From NCBI GenBank assembly GCA_010093515.1, contig MU001671.1, positions 1,124,282-1,188,281 of the forward strand: a stretch of DNA of 64,000 nt, written 5' to 3'. The translations under genes and the position numbers were made by a program. This DNA is from Lineolata rhizophorae (Eukaryota; Ascomycota; Dothideomycetes; Lineolatales; Lineolataceae). Below, piece by piece: positions 35,082 through 47,613 of this stretch. The notes beneath the pieces were generated by a model that was given only the letters and a program-made list of their open reading frames with translations, was not told the origin of the DNA and did not search any database. Every line of letters starts with the position of its first letter. Position 1 is the stretch's first letter.

Positions 35082-38000
35082 ATGTTCTCGCCCGACGCGA
35101 CCCTGCACGGCAGCGCGTCCTCGCGCGGAGGCAACCCGCGCCGGCGCCAGCGCCGCGACTCGACCGACAGCGCCCGGCAGGCGGCGCCGCAGCGCAAACG
35201 CAGCAAGCTGTCCGAGGAGACATTTGCGGCGCCGGCCAACGGCGGCATCGTCGAGGGCGGCGCCGGCAACGGCGGGCCTGTCGTCATGATGAACGGGCAC
35301 GCTGGCGGCACGACGCCGCGGTACGAAGGCAGCCCCGGTCCCGGCGTCGATTTGAGCGGTGCGGCGGCGATGCTCGATGTGCCGATGCGCGAGAAGAAGG
35401 GCACGCCTGGGGCCAAGCGGAGTAGTAAGGGGGACGGGACGACGCTTCTTGTATGTTGCTGCCGCTTAGTGCATGGGGCTTGATGCTGGTGCTGACTTGA
35501 ATGTGTTTGATAGAGCAAGACGGGCAGCTATGCGGTCAAGCTACTACCGGGCATGCCGGAAGAGCTTCGTCGCTCCCCCAGTGGTTCGTCTCTCATCGTT
35601 ACCAATGCCGTTATGGTACTCCTTGCGTACGATGCTGATGTTGAAAACAGAAAACTATCGCGCCTCGTCCATCACAACCCGTCCTTACGCCGTGGCCTTC
35701 ACGCACAAACAAGCTCTCGTCTGGGATTACACCTCGCCAATTTTTAACCCGTCGACCACTTACCTCGATCTCCCTCAACCGTCTAAACCTACTAACGTCC
35801 TTCCGCTCGGCGCTCTCGTCTGCACTGGCCCGTCGGCTGAACTCGGCTTGGTTCACATTTTGCCTACGGAAGGGAAGATCACTTACTGGGAGAATTTGGA
35901 GAGTGCGCAGTCCCACCACCTGTTTCAAGAGCGCACCGAGTCCGTTAACGGCGATGTCGGCGGCGTCCTCTCCGGCGAGACGATTGTCGACCTCATCGAG
36001 GCTGGCCACGCAGGCTACATTGCGCTTTTCAGCACCGGGCGCCTGGCACAGATCCTCTTGCGTGACCAGCAAGGCCGGCCCAGCATTACGACACGCATCC
36101 TCCGCAGCGACGGCTTCGACGGGCCGCGCGGCATCTTGAGCGGGTTCAAGAGCATATTCAGCACGGGATGGAAGAAGGATATCGCGGGCGTCGTTACAAG
36201 GCCGTCGGCCACAAAGGGCCAGATGGAGGTGCTTGCTGCGACTAATTCCGGGGTGATTCAGGCTTGGGATATTGGATGGCAGGGTCATCAGACGTTCAAG
36301 GGCCAGGCCGACTGTCAAGAGGACCTTCTGAATCCGTTCCGGACGATTCCTGCGCCGGAGAACAAGAGCCATCACCAGGAGCAGCTGAAGGTTCTGGACG
36401 TCGCTTTGCTTCCCGATCGGGCTCCCCACGACAATACGCTTAGGCTTTCCACCGCGAGGTCAGTTGTCCGGCTGCTTTTGCTCCTCTCTATTTCTGGGCC
36501 TGGAACATTGCGCTACGGACTCGCGGAGATCGACATCTCTGGCTCGAAGGCTCAGGTCGGCCGCGTCGTGCATCTGCACGTCGTGTCCGATCTGCACTTA
36601 ACGAGCGCGCCGCAGAATGCTACCTTGCTCGTGCCAAGTCCCGGACACACCGCTTTCGTTGTCCTTCAACATATGGTTGCCATCGTCTCGGTCATCGACC
36701 GGGCCGACTCGCCGGATACCCAACTTCTTACCGATTCTGGACGGCACCTCGAGCCTTACCAGGACGCCATCTACTTCAAAGATGACGAGGAGGTGTCGTT
36801 CGCCGGCTGGGGCCCCGAGCTACCAAAGGCGAAGTCGGACCAGTCGAGTTGCGTCATATTCACCCGCGGTTGCGGCGCTGTCCGTATCCTAGCAAATCGA
36901 CCTAGCGAAGATGAGCGCGTCACGGCAAAGAGCAAGATGGAACAGGCCATTTTCTTCGGTTCGATTCCTGGAAACGTGCTGGACTTCAGCCGGCGGCCCG
37001 CCATTGAATTTTCCCAGGAGGAGGTGGAGGATGCTGCGTGGAAGCTCAGCTGCGAGATTCGCGACTCGAGGTCGGACTTTGTTCCAAAAATTATGGTGTC
37101 CATGGACCAGCATATCCAGTTCCGAATGAACGCCCTGTTATCCCTTGCCGCGCATGTCCGGCGCTTCTATCCTCCTATGTCACGCGCGACGAAGTGGGAG
37201 ATGATGTTCATCGCCGAGAGGCTGAACGCTGCTGCCGGTGTCTGGAAGGCGTACGACACCGAAAACCAAAACCGTAATCCGAACGACCCCGCGCAGCGCA
37301 CACTTCTCGACGAGCTCATCATGATGATGACGAAGAAGGAGAACCCGGATGTGGAGATTGGAGAGGTTGATGCTGTGCGTCACTGGTTTGCCCGTTCGAT
37401 CCGGCACATGGACTGGCTCGTCCCTTGGTCGATCAATGCCATCAAGGAAATTTTGCATCACAAGGGAAAGGATTACAGGCTTCTGTTGCCATTGATCAGC
37501 CAAGGCTGCGACATGATGATCGCCATTATGGAAAACGCGTACGCATTTCGCTACGAGCACAAGGACACCTTCGGGCTTCAAGACGAGCCTGTTCAACAGG
37601 ATGGCGTTCTCGCGTACTACGCCTTTGAGGGCCTCCCGGAGCCTTGGACTTGCAATTACAACGTGGTAAAGGCGTTCAACACTGGCACGGGGATAAGTCG
37701 AGCCATCGTTTTGGAGCCTGCCAACCTCACGCCCGAAGATGCTGAGGCGTGGGATCCGGCTACAGATCCCGTGCTACGCAATGTGGTCGAGGACAGTGCG
37801 CGCATGCTCAAGATATTTTGCCGGGTGACGGTTGAACGATACTACTGGCTGGTGGCGCAACCGGACAATACAAAGAAGCGCGCGGCTGACGATCTTGCCA
37901 ACGAATTCATTCGGCACCAGCGCTACGTTCACACAATGGGCATGCTCGAGATGGGCATGTTCGACCAGGCATGCGAGGTGGCCGAGAAGTACAAAGACAT

Positions 38001-39674
38001 GAGGCTCCTAGTCGACATCTTCATGAATCAGCGCACTTGGGTGATGCGCGAGAAGGCACAAGCGGAGCAAGGCCAATTTGGCAGCGCAGTCGTACAATCG
38101 GTCGAGGTACAGAAGTGCCTTGACAATCTTAGTCGTCGCCTGAAGCGCTACTTCACCGACTTCGGCGAGGAGTGGTCGGCTGCATTCTACCGAAAGCACG
38201 TACGGAGCAATGCGCTGGGCAGCCTGCTCGAGATGTCTAGCGTCGATCAAGAAGGTGTGACGCGCTTTTTGCGCAGCAACGCGCAGCTAGCCCGTACGGC
38301 GTGGGTCAACGAGGTGCTCGTCGAGCACGACTTTGGCGCCGCGGCCGACTGCCTCACCCGCGTCGCCAGCCAGCAGGAGACGAACTTATGGTGCGAGAAG
38401 GTGGAGCTGTCGGTGGCGAAGCTAGCCAACCTGGCGGCGGCCAAGCACCGCCTCATGCGGCCGTCAGACGCGGACGCGCGCTGCGCGGGCGGCAATGGCG
38501 CGTGGCCCTCGGAGCCGGCTCGGCGCAAGCTACACGCGCGGCTGGGCCGCGAACTCGGGCTGGCGAGCCTCCAGGAGCGCGTCTTCCTGCACATCCGGCC
38601 CGTCATGATGACGGCCATCGACGAGGACGCCCGGGTGCCCGTCGTCATGAACGCCTTCGGCCAAGAACGCGCCGCAGCCGGCCAGGGGCGCCTCGAGGAG
38701 CTGCTCCGTCAGGGCGTCGCTGAGCTCTGCAACCAGTCTGTCATGTCGACGTGGTCGCTCGTTGACTTGCTCACGCTGATAGACCAGCGGCCGAGCCGCG
38801 GCGAGGCGCCAGCGGCTCGGGCGAGGCGCGGCAGGAAGACGTGGGACGGAAAGGGCAAGACGGGCGCGGGGGCAGCCGGAGCGGGCGCTGAGGATATTTG
38901 CGGCAAGGAGTTCTACCTGGCTTTAGAGGCGCTACGCATGTCTGGGGAGGACGCCGAGATGACGAGGGATCTGATGCTGAGGCTGGTTTGGAAGCGGTGC
39001 TTCGTCAAGGATGACTGGCAGGCGATCAACGAGACACAGAGGAAGACGGACGGAAGCGTAGGGGAGTCGCTGAGGGCGACGGTACTGTATGAGACTGTGA
39101 GGGCGGTGGTTGAGGGAGGTGAGTTTTCTTCCTTTTTTTCTCTCTTTCTAGGCCCATACTGTCCTGGAGGGATTGTCAGTATTACTACAAGGCTAGAACG
39201 CTAACGAGCAAACTCGCCGACACAGGAGTGCTCGAAGACAAGTCAAACTACACGGTCCGTTTCCTCAGCCCCGAGGAAGTCGTCGGCGCCGGCTCCTCGC
39301 AGAAGGACATTCGCGTGCGCTTCCCCGCCGAGGATCTCTCGAGCGAGATCGTCAAGGACAACATGGTCGACGACGCCCGCCTACAGCACTACACTGCTAA
39401 ATGCCAGCTGCACCACTGGTGGCAGCACACGATCGAGCTGGCGAGGAAGGACAAGGAGAGTGATAGGGAGAGGGAGAGCGAGGAAACGAAGACGATGGCG
39501 CATATGTTGGGCGTCGGGGAGAAGAAGGTCGGCAGGATGGTGAATGGGACGAGGCCGGCGAGGCCGGCGAGGGGGGCAAGTGTGGTGGTGGCAGCGGCGG
39601 CGACGGCGGCGGCGGAGGCGGCGGAGAGGGGCGGCCGGCCGAGTGCGGATAAGGATGTGGAAATGGAGATGTGA
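35082..39674 (+). CDS. NUP133: Nuclear pore complex protein Nup133
   Basis: Scaffold subunit of the Y-shaped Nup84/Nup107-160 complex of the nuclear pore. Exons 35082-35450, 35514-35583, 35651-39118 and 39226-39674 give 1,451 residues. The first 130 residues are basic and disordered, typical of the membrane- and tether-containing tail. Residues about 180-620 form the beta-propeller (ALVWDYTSP, GKITYWENL, GVIQAWDIGWQGHQ); the rest is the helical solenoid (HMDWLVPWSINAIKEIL, RHQRYVHTMGMLEMGMFDQ). The region near residues 1110-1240 is enriched in Ala/Arg and looks expanded relative to yeast. The C-terminus is an Arg/Ala-rich tail (VVVAAAATAAAEAAERG) that is probably disordered. The 70-nt second exon is placed by phase. 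Length fits fungal Nup133. Confidence 0.93.
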
Positions 39675-42600
39675 TGTTCGGGAGCGGATAATAGTATGCG
39701 TATCACTTGGTGTATGGCTTTTGCCGTTTCCATGTTTTGTCTTTTGCTTTATTTTCTACGTCTTTCGGTTTTGACTCCTTTACTGCTTCTCTTTGTCTTC
39801 CTCTAATTTTCCACTCACGGTTGTGGGCATTGCGACGGGCGTCAAGCTGGTTTTTGGGACCAAAAGATACGCGGAGTGCTGCGATAGGGCGGAATCACAA
39901 GTGAGGCCCAGGTGGCGAGTGGGAGGGGGGGCGCTTCTGACATGAAAGGATACAAAAAGTTGATGAGCGAGGGCGAGACGGGGTTGGTGGTAGTGTACAA
40001 AGGCTGGTTGCAGTTGCTGCTGCTTTTTTGTCTTGTTTTGTAATTCTACTCTGTAGGTGTGCTGTGTTCGTGGTCGGCTTTGATATCGGCCTCAAGGTCT
40101 GCGTTCCATGAGTGTCTGCTATTAGAGCTGGGAGTGTCGTGGTGGGCGTGGATGCTCATACTCCTTTTTTCTTTGATTCCCATTTTGCGAGTATGCGGTA
40201 GTCATCAGGTTCAGACTTTTTCCTTTTCTACTTAGTTGTAATCTTTATTATTTCCACGTGTGGGTATATTTTCTCTTGGTCCGGCACAGTGGTCTCTCTG
40301 TCTTCCCACGGGATGGGTTAAGCCCTTGCTATACTTACATATTATGGGTCTTGGAGTTTGCGCGAGCAGAAGTCGTCGTTGGTGTCTTTTAGGGATTCAC
40401 TCGACGAGCGGAGCATAACTCTGAATACATGGCCACGGATTGGTCTAGCTGGGTATGAGTGCTGATGCGGGCACATGCTACGAAAGTTGAAGCTGCTTGT
40501 TAAAAGATTCAGCCGCATGGATTGCTTTCAATGAAGAGGCTAGGGGTTCAAAATAGTCGGATGAGAGCTGAGAAGCTCCCTCCAGTACATAGAAATGAAA
40601 TGGCAGCCAGGCCATTGTGACGCTTGTTCAAAAGAGTTCTGCACTTGGGTGGCATCGGGTGTGAGTGTTGCAGATGCCAAACTGGCGACTGGGGAGCACT
40701 ACTAGTTGGCTTTTCCTGCGTCAATCTCGGTTTCCAAAACACTTGCGAGAGTCAATCCTGAAATCGAGTTAACTGTCGGCCGATTCCGAGAAGTGAAAGA
40801 CTGAGCCACAGAGGAGTTGCAAAATACTATTCGTGTACCTATTCAATGTGCTTTTAGGTGGCGCCCAGGAATCTGGTACACGGAGCGCAACGACCCAAGG
40901 ACGAGCGCTAATTTCCGCGATGATAATGTCAACTCCGCGCGAGTGGTGCAGTAAGATGACAGCGTCTTGTCTTACCCTGAGGCACCTTCGCATTCCAAAC
41001 CACACAGCGGGAGAAGGCAGATGCGGGCAGGATTCCCTCCCGCTTGGTACAAGAGTGAGTCTTATTTTCCAGGATCCAGGATCCAACGAGCGCAAGAGCC
41101 ACAGCCGCAAGATAAAAAAGAAACACCAATCCAAAGCGCTCCCGGGGTTATCGGTTAGTCTCTGGATTGTTATGCGCGCGCCCGTGCCTGCTCACTGCTC
41201 AGGGCAATTTTCTGCAGATTATTTATGTGCGGTCAACGCTCATTGGTTGGTGGCGGCAAGATTGCTCGGCCCCCAGAAGTACCCACACAATTAGGTTTCC
41301 CGCTCGCAAGTTCTCATGACTGGCGACAGACGCGGATTACTGGCTGTAGGCCGCTCCGTTCCTGCGTGTGCCATTAGAGGCTGGGCGGCGGCTATCTATC
41401 ATCAAGTCCTCCGTACCTACGGACCTATCTACGAACCCACCGTCGCCCCCGCTGCGACTATTTCTATGTAGACTCCTTCTATTTTTATTTTTTTTTTTCC
41501 ACCCCTGCCACGTCTGCTTATAGTAAACCTCCGCGGAGGGTGGGCCAAATGAGATGAGAGAGAACTCAGGTAGCGCTTTGCTGCACTCCTCGGCCCGTTG
41601 TCAGCCTCTCGCGCGGGAGCCGTCAGTGTTGAGGAGAAGTTCGCCCGCGGCTAGAACGCCCCTAGAAAGAGCATGCACGCCAACCGCGCCAACCAACCCA
41701 GTGCTAGAAGAAATCCCGGCCGCGGTGATAGGCCGCGGCGAGCGAAAATCACTACCCCAAAGCACTTTCGCTCCCGTCCTCCAAAAGCCCGAAATAAAAG
41801 ATAGGAAAGTTCTGGACCTGCGCCACACCGCCTCGCGCCCTCTCCCGTTCCAGCCGTGCTCAGTGATCAACGGTGGCTGGGCATTTCGGCCGAGGCCTGA
41901 AAGGGGCAGAGAGAGAGGCGGTGGAAGAAAGAGTCTTGGCAGAGGCGCGAGCAAGAGGCCGCGGGCCGCTCGCTACTCGGGCCGCCGCTTTCTTTGGGGT
42001 TTCTCTAGGTCGGGCTGCGCCGCAACGGCGGCTGCGCGAGAGGTCGCCCAAACGGCGCCTTGCAGCTTTGCGGGGCTGCGGCTTGGCTGCGTGGCTGCAT
42101 GGTGCGCGACGAGGAAGCGCGTAACTACGGCAGCGGCAGAGGCGGAAGCGATTCGACTCGGGATGCGTCTATTGCATGGGCTGCTGTAGTAGGAGAGGGG
42201 GGAGGGAGGAGAGCACCGGGGAGAACGGGACCCACGGCGCCTTCAGGAACACGGCACTGGTGTATGACAGAGGAACCGTGGTACAGTATAACAGGATGTC
42301 TTCGGAGCATATGGGCGGGGTATGCGTGGCTCTGGGTTCCGAACTCTACGGGTCTGGTTCCGACAACAGAGCTAGAAGGGGCGGGGACCGGGCAGGAATC
42401 GGATGAGGTAAGGTTCGCTATTGTTATCTGCCGCCGTCGTAGGCATTGATGGACCGAAGGACAAGAGTTTCAGTTGCTTAGGTGCGGAGCACGGAGTATG
42501 TACGTCAACTGGACTGTGACAGCAAAGAGCTGCGACCGTTGCTGGTGCTGCACGCCGCATGCGACGGAAGCTAAACTTGGGTTTGCTTAGGATCCAAGTG

Positions 42601-43526
42601 AGTTGCGGGCTATAACAGCGAGGCATTAATGCTCGCGCCGTAAGGAGTAGCTGTAGCGTAGCAATCCATGTCCAGCGCCCGGCCCTCTGCTCCCACGACG
42701 AAAGTCCGTCGATCTAACGGACTAAAGGGGTAGACGAACGAGGCATAGGAGACACATGGAACGGCGAGTGATTCCCGCCGGTGCGGAGTGCAGTAGCGCG
42801 TTAGCTGCAGACAGGACGAGCGAAAGTGAGAGCACATTGGCGTAGTGCGTGCGAAGAAATAACGGGTGCTGTCGAGTCACGATCAACTCTAACTGACACG
42901 GGCGGACGAGGGATCGGCGGCGGTGTCGGCGCGCCCTTGGAGAACGCTAAGCCGGTTTTGGCTGCCGGCAAGCCCCCGGAAAGACCCTCGGGCCCGGCGC
43001 TTTTGATGTTCCTCGTGCGCGCCTCCCCCCCCGGCCGCACGCCTTGCTCTTTCTCTTTTCTCGGGCCCCTTCCGCCAGCAGCAAGCAGCTTTGTACCGCC
43101 CCCCAGTGCTACCAGAGCGAGCGCGCGCCTCTGCCCGGCTCGCTTTGCTTGCCACCCTTCCCTTCTTCTCTCCCCACCCCCTCCCTCTCCTTCGCCCACG
43201 AGCCCTCATCCGCTTCTCGAATTCCCCTGCTCGAGAGCGACGACTGCTCGGCCCTTGTTTTCCTCTCTCACCTCCTGCCGCCCGCCCGGCCGCCGCGTCG
43301 TTTTGCCCTCCTCCCCTATCGTCGCGGAGGCCGCTCTCATCGCGTCGTGCCGTGAGAGGGACTCGACGAGCACCGCCCTTGACCTAGCCCCGTCGCCTCC
43401 AAAGGGGTTTCACCGCGGCTTTGGCCATCGTCGCCCTCTAAACTTTCTCCACCGGCCTGATCCCTCAATCTTCTCTCCAATACCGCCGCCGCATTTTGCA
43501 AGTCCTGACACGACGATACAATTGTC
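39675..43526. other. Large intergenic region and casein kinase leader
   Basis: About 3.85 kb. T-rich 3' region of NUP133 to 40.3 kb, then mixed sequence with overlapping short frames and no recognised product. From about 42.99 to 43.5 kb the plus strand becomes CT-rich, like the leader of the ECM33-like gene, and probably carries the CK1 promoter and a long 5' UTR. A 330-codon plus frame (42826-43815) crosses this leader and the first CK1 exon in the wrong frame and is not a gene. Confidence 0.5.
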
Positions 43527-45530
43527 ATGGCGTCGTCGTCATCCAACGTCGTCGGGGTGCACTACCGCGTCGGCAAGAAGATTGGCGAAGGCTCTTTCGG
43601 GGTCATTTTCGAGGGCACCAACCTCCTCAACAACCAACAGGTTGCCATCAAGTTTGTGCGTGTCTTGTTTTCCAGGTTTTCACCTGCGTATTCCGCTTGG
43701 CCCTTTTGCCGTCTTGGCGATGCGTGCGCATCCATCACGAACCAACGTTACTAATTTAGACTTTTACCACGTTGTAGGAGCCGCGCAAGAGCGACGCACC
43801 ACAGCTGAGAGATGAGTACCGAACGTACAAGATACTCGTTGGATGCCGTAAGTTCAACCCGTCTTCTTGCTCGCATGCACCCCCGTAGAAGACCCGCAAA
43901 GCCCGCCTAGACGCGTCGCGTTCCAGCGCCTCTGCGAGGGCTGGAATGACAACCGAACGCCCCTCGAATAGTCTTCAATCCTTCAAATAGGTAGTCAAAA
44001 CGGCACGACTCGGTTGTTTGTGGCGTCAATTGACAGCTTTGGGGCTCGACTTGGCCTGACTTATTAGGGTCTCTACGAAATGTTGACATGCGCGATCAAC
44101 TGACTCCTGTGGTAGCCGGGATCCCCAACGTCTATTATTTCGGGCAGGAGGGCCTGCACAACATCCTGGTCATTGACCTTCTCGGGCCCAGCTTGGAGGA
44201 TCTCTTCGACCACTGCGGCCGCCGCTTCTCCATCAAGACGGTTGTTATGGTCGCGAAACAGATGGTAAGGTGTTTCACCGCATTGACTAAAAGCATCTTG
44301 GCTGAATCAACGTTCTAACTTGACCGCCGAAAATAGTTGTCACGAGTTCAGACGATCCACGAGAAGAACCTTATCTATCGCGACATCAAGCCGGACAACT
44401 TCCTCATCGGCCGTCCGGGTTCCAAGACAGCCAACGTCATCCACGTCGTCGATTTCGGCATGGCCAAGCAGTACCGCGATCCCAAGACCAAGCAGCACAT
44501 TCCTTATCGCGAGCGCAAGTCACTGTCGGGAACGGCTCGGTACATGAGTATCAACACACATCTTGGCCGGGAGCAGTCCCGAAGAGATGATCTCGAGGCT
44601 CTAGGTCACGTCTTTATGTACTTTCTCCGTGGCGGACTGCCGTGGCAGGGTCTGAAGGCCGCGACCAACAAGCAGAAGTACGAGAAGATTGGTGAGAAGA
44701 AGCAAACGACGGCGATCAAGGATCTTTGCGACGGATTCCCTGGTGAGGATGAACCCTAGCCCCACCACCCTTTAACCTATTTTGTGCTATGCAACAGTTC
44801 CCTCGCTTATATCAAGCCATTGCAGAGGAGTTCAACAAGTACCTAAGTTACGTCCGTAACTTAGGTTTCGAGGACACGCCCGACTACGATTACCTACGCG
44901 ACCTGTTCACGCAAGCCCTGAAGAACGCGGGCGAGGTTGAAGACGGCGAGTACGATTGGATGAAACTCAACAACGGCAAAGGGTGGGAGGCCATGAAGAC
45001 ACACCCGAGTCAAACGCACTTACACCACGCCAGCGCCATACCCAACAGCTCCCAGCGCGAGCTGCACAACCAACGCATCTCCAAGACGCCGGTCCCGCCC
45101 GGTCGTCTCGACGCCGAGCTGCCAAAACCGGGAGCGTCGCGTCAGCCGGGGGGTGGCGCGGCGGCGGGAGCTCGCAACCACCCCCGCCCAAAGGACCCGA
45201 ATGCGGGCGCCTTTCACCCCGACATGACGAAGAGGAAGTCTAACGCGGACATTGTGCCTCCGGAGGGATCTACCCAGGCTCAGTTTCAACATTCCACGCA
45301 AAATCTTCCACACAGGGTGAGCGCGGCGCATGCGCAGCCGTCGCCACTGGGCGCGAATCAACAGGCGGGGCAGATGGCAGCTGCGAGAGCGGCGCCGGGC
45401 CAGCAGGAGCAGAAGGAGGGTGTTTTTAGAAAGGTGTTGAAGGTGCTGTGTTGTGGTAAGTTTCAATGGTTTTGTATTATGTCTACATGCGAGCTGATAG
45501 ACGTACACAAATGTAGCGGGCGACGACTGA
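43527..45530 (+). CDS. YCK2: Casein kinase 1, Yck1/Yck2 type, membrane-anchored
   Basis: Serine/threonine kinase of the CK1 family acting at the plasma membrane in nutrient sensing, endocytosis and polarity. Exons 43527-43655, 43778-43847, 44116-44264, 44337-44742, 44826-45455 and a 14-nt exon 45517-45530 give 465 residues. Kinase landmarks: GEGSFGVIF (P-loop), VAIKFEPRKS (Lys), [12 protein letters not shown] (catalytic loop), DFGMAKQY, and [10 protein letters not shown], typical of CK1. A Pro/Gln-rich tail follows and ends [12 protein letters not shown], where the paired cysteines are the expected palmitoylation site of Yck kinases. The final exon is set by phase (G|CG) and codes only AGDD; use of a later acceptor would end the protein one residue after the CC pair, with the same consequence. 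Distinct from the Hrr25 branch by its N-terminus ([15 protein letters not shown]). Confidence 0.95.
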
Positions 45531-47613
45531 CTTTTTGGGCTTTTGCAGCATAGTTCGTACCTAAGGCGTCGGTTTGGGTCGGTTCGTTTGTTGGTATCCG
45601 GATTGTCTCGAATATGCCCAAAAACGGACCTCTACCTCCCCCTTTGTTCGCTCCGTTAACAACACACGACCTATCTTGTCTCGAACCACGCAACCGACAT
45701 GGCACTTGACACCATCCCCTCCTTCGCCTTGTCTGTCCCGACATCATCCCCCTTAGTACGATTGGTTCTTCATGCATGACACAAAAGCTTCTTTTCTCCC
45801 CAGCGACGGCGTCTTGGGTGGGCTTCTGGGAACGCGGCATAGCATCCATCCATCCTCTTTCGGCTCAGCACGCGCACATCGATCGGTTTAAACCTCCCCC
45901 CCCCCATCAAATCGAAAAAATCCTTTTCCAACGCACAGCCCACGGATATACGCAAGATGTCGTGCTGCTGCTATACTCCAGGCGAGAGCGAAATCGGGTT
46001 TCCGGTTTTCGCTTTTTGTATTTTTCTGTTCCCAACTCCTTTTTTGTGGTCCAAGTTCACATACCAGCCAGCCACCCAGCTTTGCGCGATACTGTCCTGC
46101 ACCTCGCAGCCCTGCACTCTGGCTTGGGAAATCGACTGAATCGTGCAAGACGGTCTTTTTTGTGGTGTTTTTGCTCTCGTGTAGCGGGCGCTTTGGTTTC
46201 TGTCCTTGCTCTAATGTCTACGCTACGGCTGCCTTCCCACACAACACGCACACGATGCACACTAGTAGGAGGTCACTTGCCCTTGAGCCGCAAGGATGGA
46301 TTATGCTCCAACTTTGGCTGCTTGTTTCTTCTATCTTCCCTTTCTAGCTTTTTTTCAACCTTGTAATAGCAGCACGAAACCTCATTCACTTGAACAGCCT
46401 GTGTGCCTTGGGTTCCTGATTGAGGTAATTTTGCATTCACTTACACAGCAAAAGCTGTGTTCCTTTGTTCTTTTTGCACTTTTGTGTGCTTCTCTACTTT
46501 GGGGTCGGGCTGTCAGGTCAGCCAGTAGACTACTCTGGTTCGAGCTCGGTCCTGTCTTGTTTTGGAGCTTGTTCATGTCAGACCCATCAAGCCCGTTATC
46601 ACGGGCTACGACGAATGTTGGTTTGCGTCCTTTTGTGTTTTGGTTCTGAAGTTTTTGGAGCTGCGGTATTAAAGTAGACGGGGAGAGAGTGTTGTGTGCG
46701 TGTGTGTATTGGCGGGTTTTATGGGACCGTTTGTTCTTCCCTCTTGTGACGGATGTTTCAGTCTTGTCCTGTCCTGTCCTGTCAGTGTTTGCGTGCGCAA
46801 GAGAGCAGCGTATGGGTTAAGGTCAGCGAAAAGAGCAAGCGAGTCAATGTGACAATCTGTCTTGTGTAGCCAGTCGATCGAAGCAAAGCAAAGCAAAGCA
46901 AGAGCGCCTTTTCTCCATCAGGCTTCCGGTTGAGCATCGAAGACCGGTGAGTTATCCACCCAAACGGGTAATGGAGAAGTAGCGGAATAGTGCGGCTGGA
47001 AGGAATAGGGTTAGATTTGTGTGCCTGTGTGTGTGGCTGCTGCTGCTGCTGCTAGTGCGACTGTAATGCATGCGCGCGACGTGGCTAGTATTGCCGTAGT
47101 GTAAGTAGATAGGGTGGAAGGTGCGTGGGCTCTTTGGCGCTTTTTAATGCACCTTTTTCGTTTTTCCCTTGTCTTCCAGTTAGAGAAAAGAGGAGGGAGA
47201 GTAAAGGGCGGGAAACTGGTTTCTCGTGGTCTCTTTAAATAGGTTTATACATTGGGTGGGAAATGATGATTCAAAGACTACGTTACGTGTCTGCGCGTGG
47301 AGACAATGAGTGCGACTCGTGATGGCGATGGACATGTGGATAAGCCTTTCGTGGTGGTGAGGCAGCGGCGCCGGGTTCGGGTAAAGTGCCGGCGGCATTA
47401 CGTCGGTCCCACATCCGCGGAAAGAGCTGCATCACTTTCCGTCGGAGAGCTCTCCGACTTCCGGCAAGGGACCCGCGAGCGGGTTTAACACTTCCCAATT
47501 CAACTTACTACATCCTTATCGTAATCTTGTTCCACCATCATCGCAAACCAATCCAACTAATTCCTCCATTTCGAATCCCCCTTTACCGCTCGGAGACAGC
47601 ACACCCACCCACA
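45531..47613. other. Intergenic, with microsatellites
   Basis: Long T-rich 3' region of the CK1 gene and promoter of the synthetase gene. Simple repeats: CCTGT units at about 46767-46785, AAAGC units at about 46874-46900, and TGC units near 47037-47053. No coding sequence supported. Confidence 0.5.
46874..46900 (+). repeat. AAAGC pentanucleotide microsatellite
   Basis: About four to five tandem AAAGC/GCAAA units in the intergenic region between the CK1 and synthetase genes. A second pentanucleotide tract (CCTGT) lies about 100 bases upstream. Confidence 0.7.

Noticed and set aside
42826-43815. 329-codon plus frame across the CK1 leader
   Set aside because: Runs through the first CK1 exon in the wrong frame; Pro/Ser-rich translation of a CT-rich leader.
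47386-47613. Upstream extension of the synthetase frame
   Set aside because: Open by chance; the family starts at the ATG at 47614, which has good context, and the extension lacks any resemblance.
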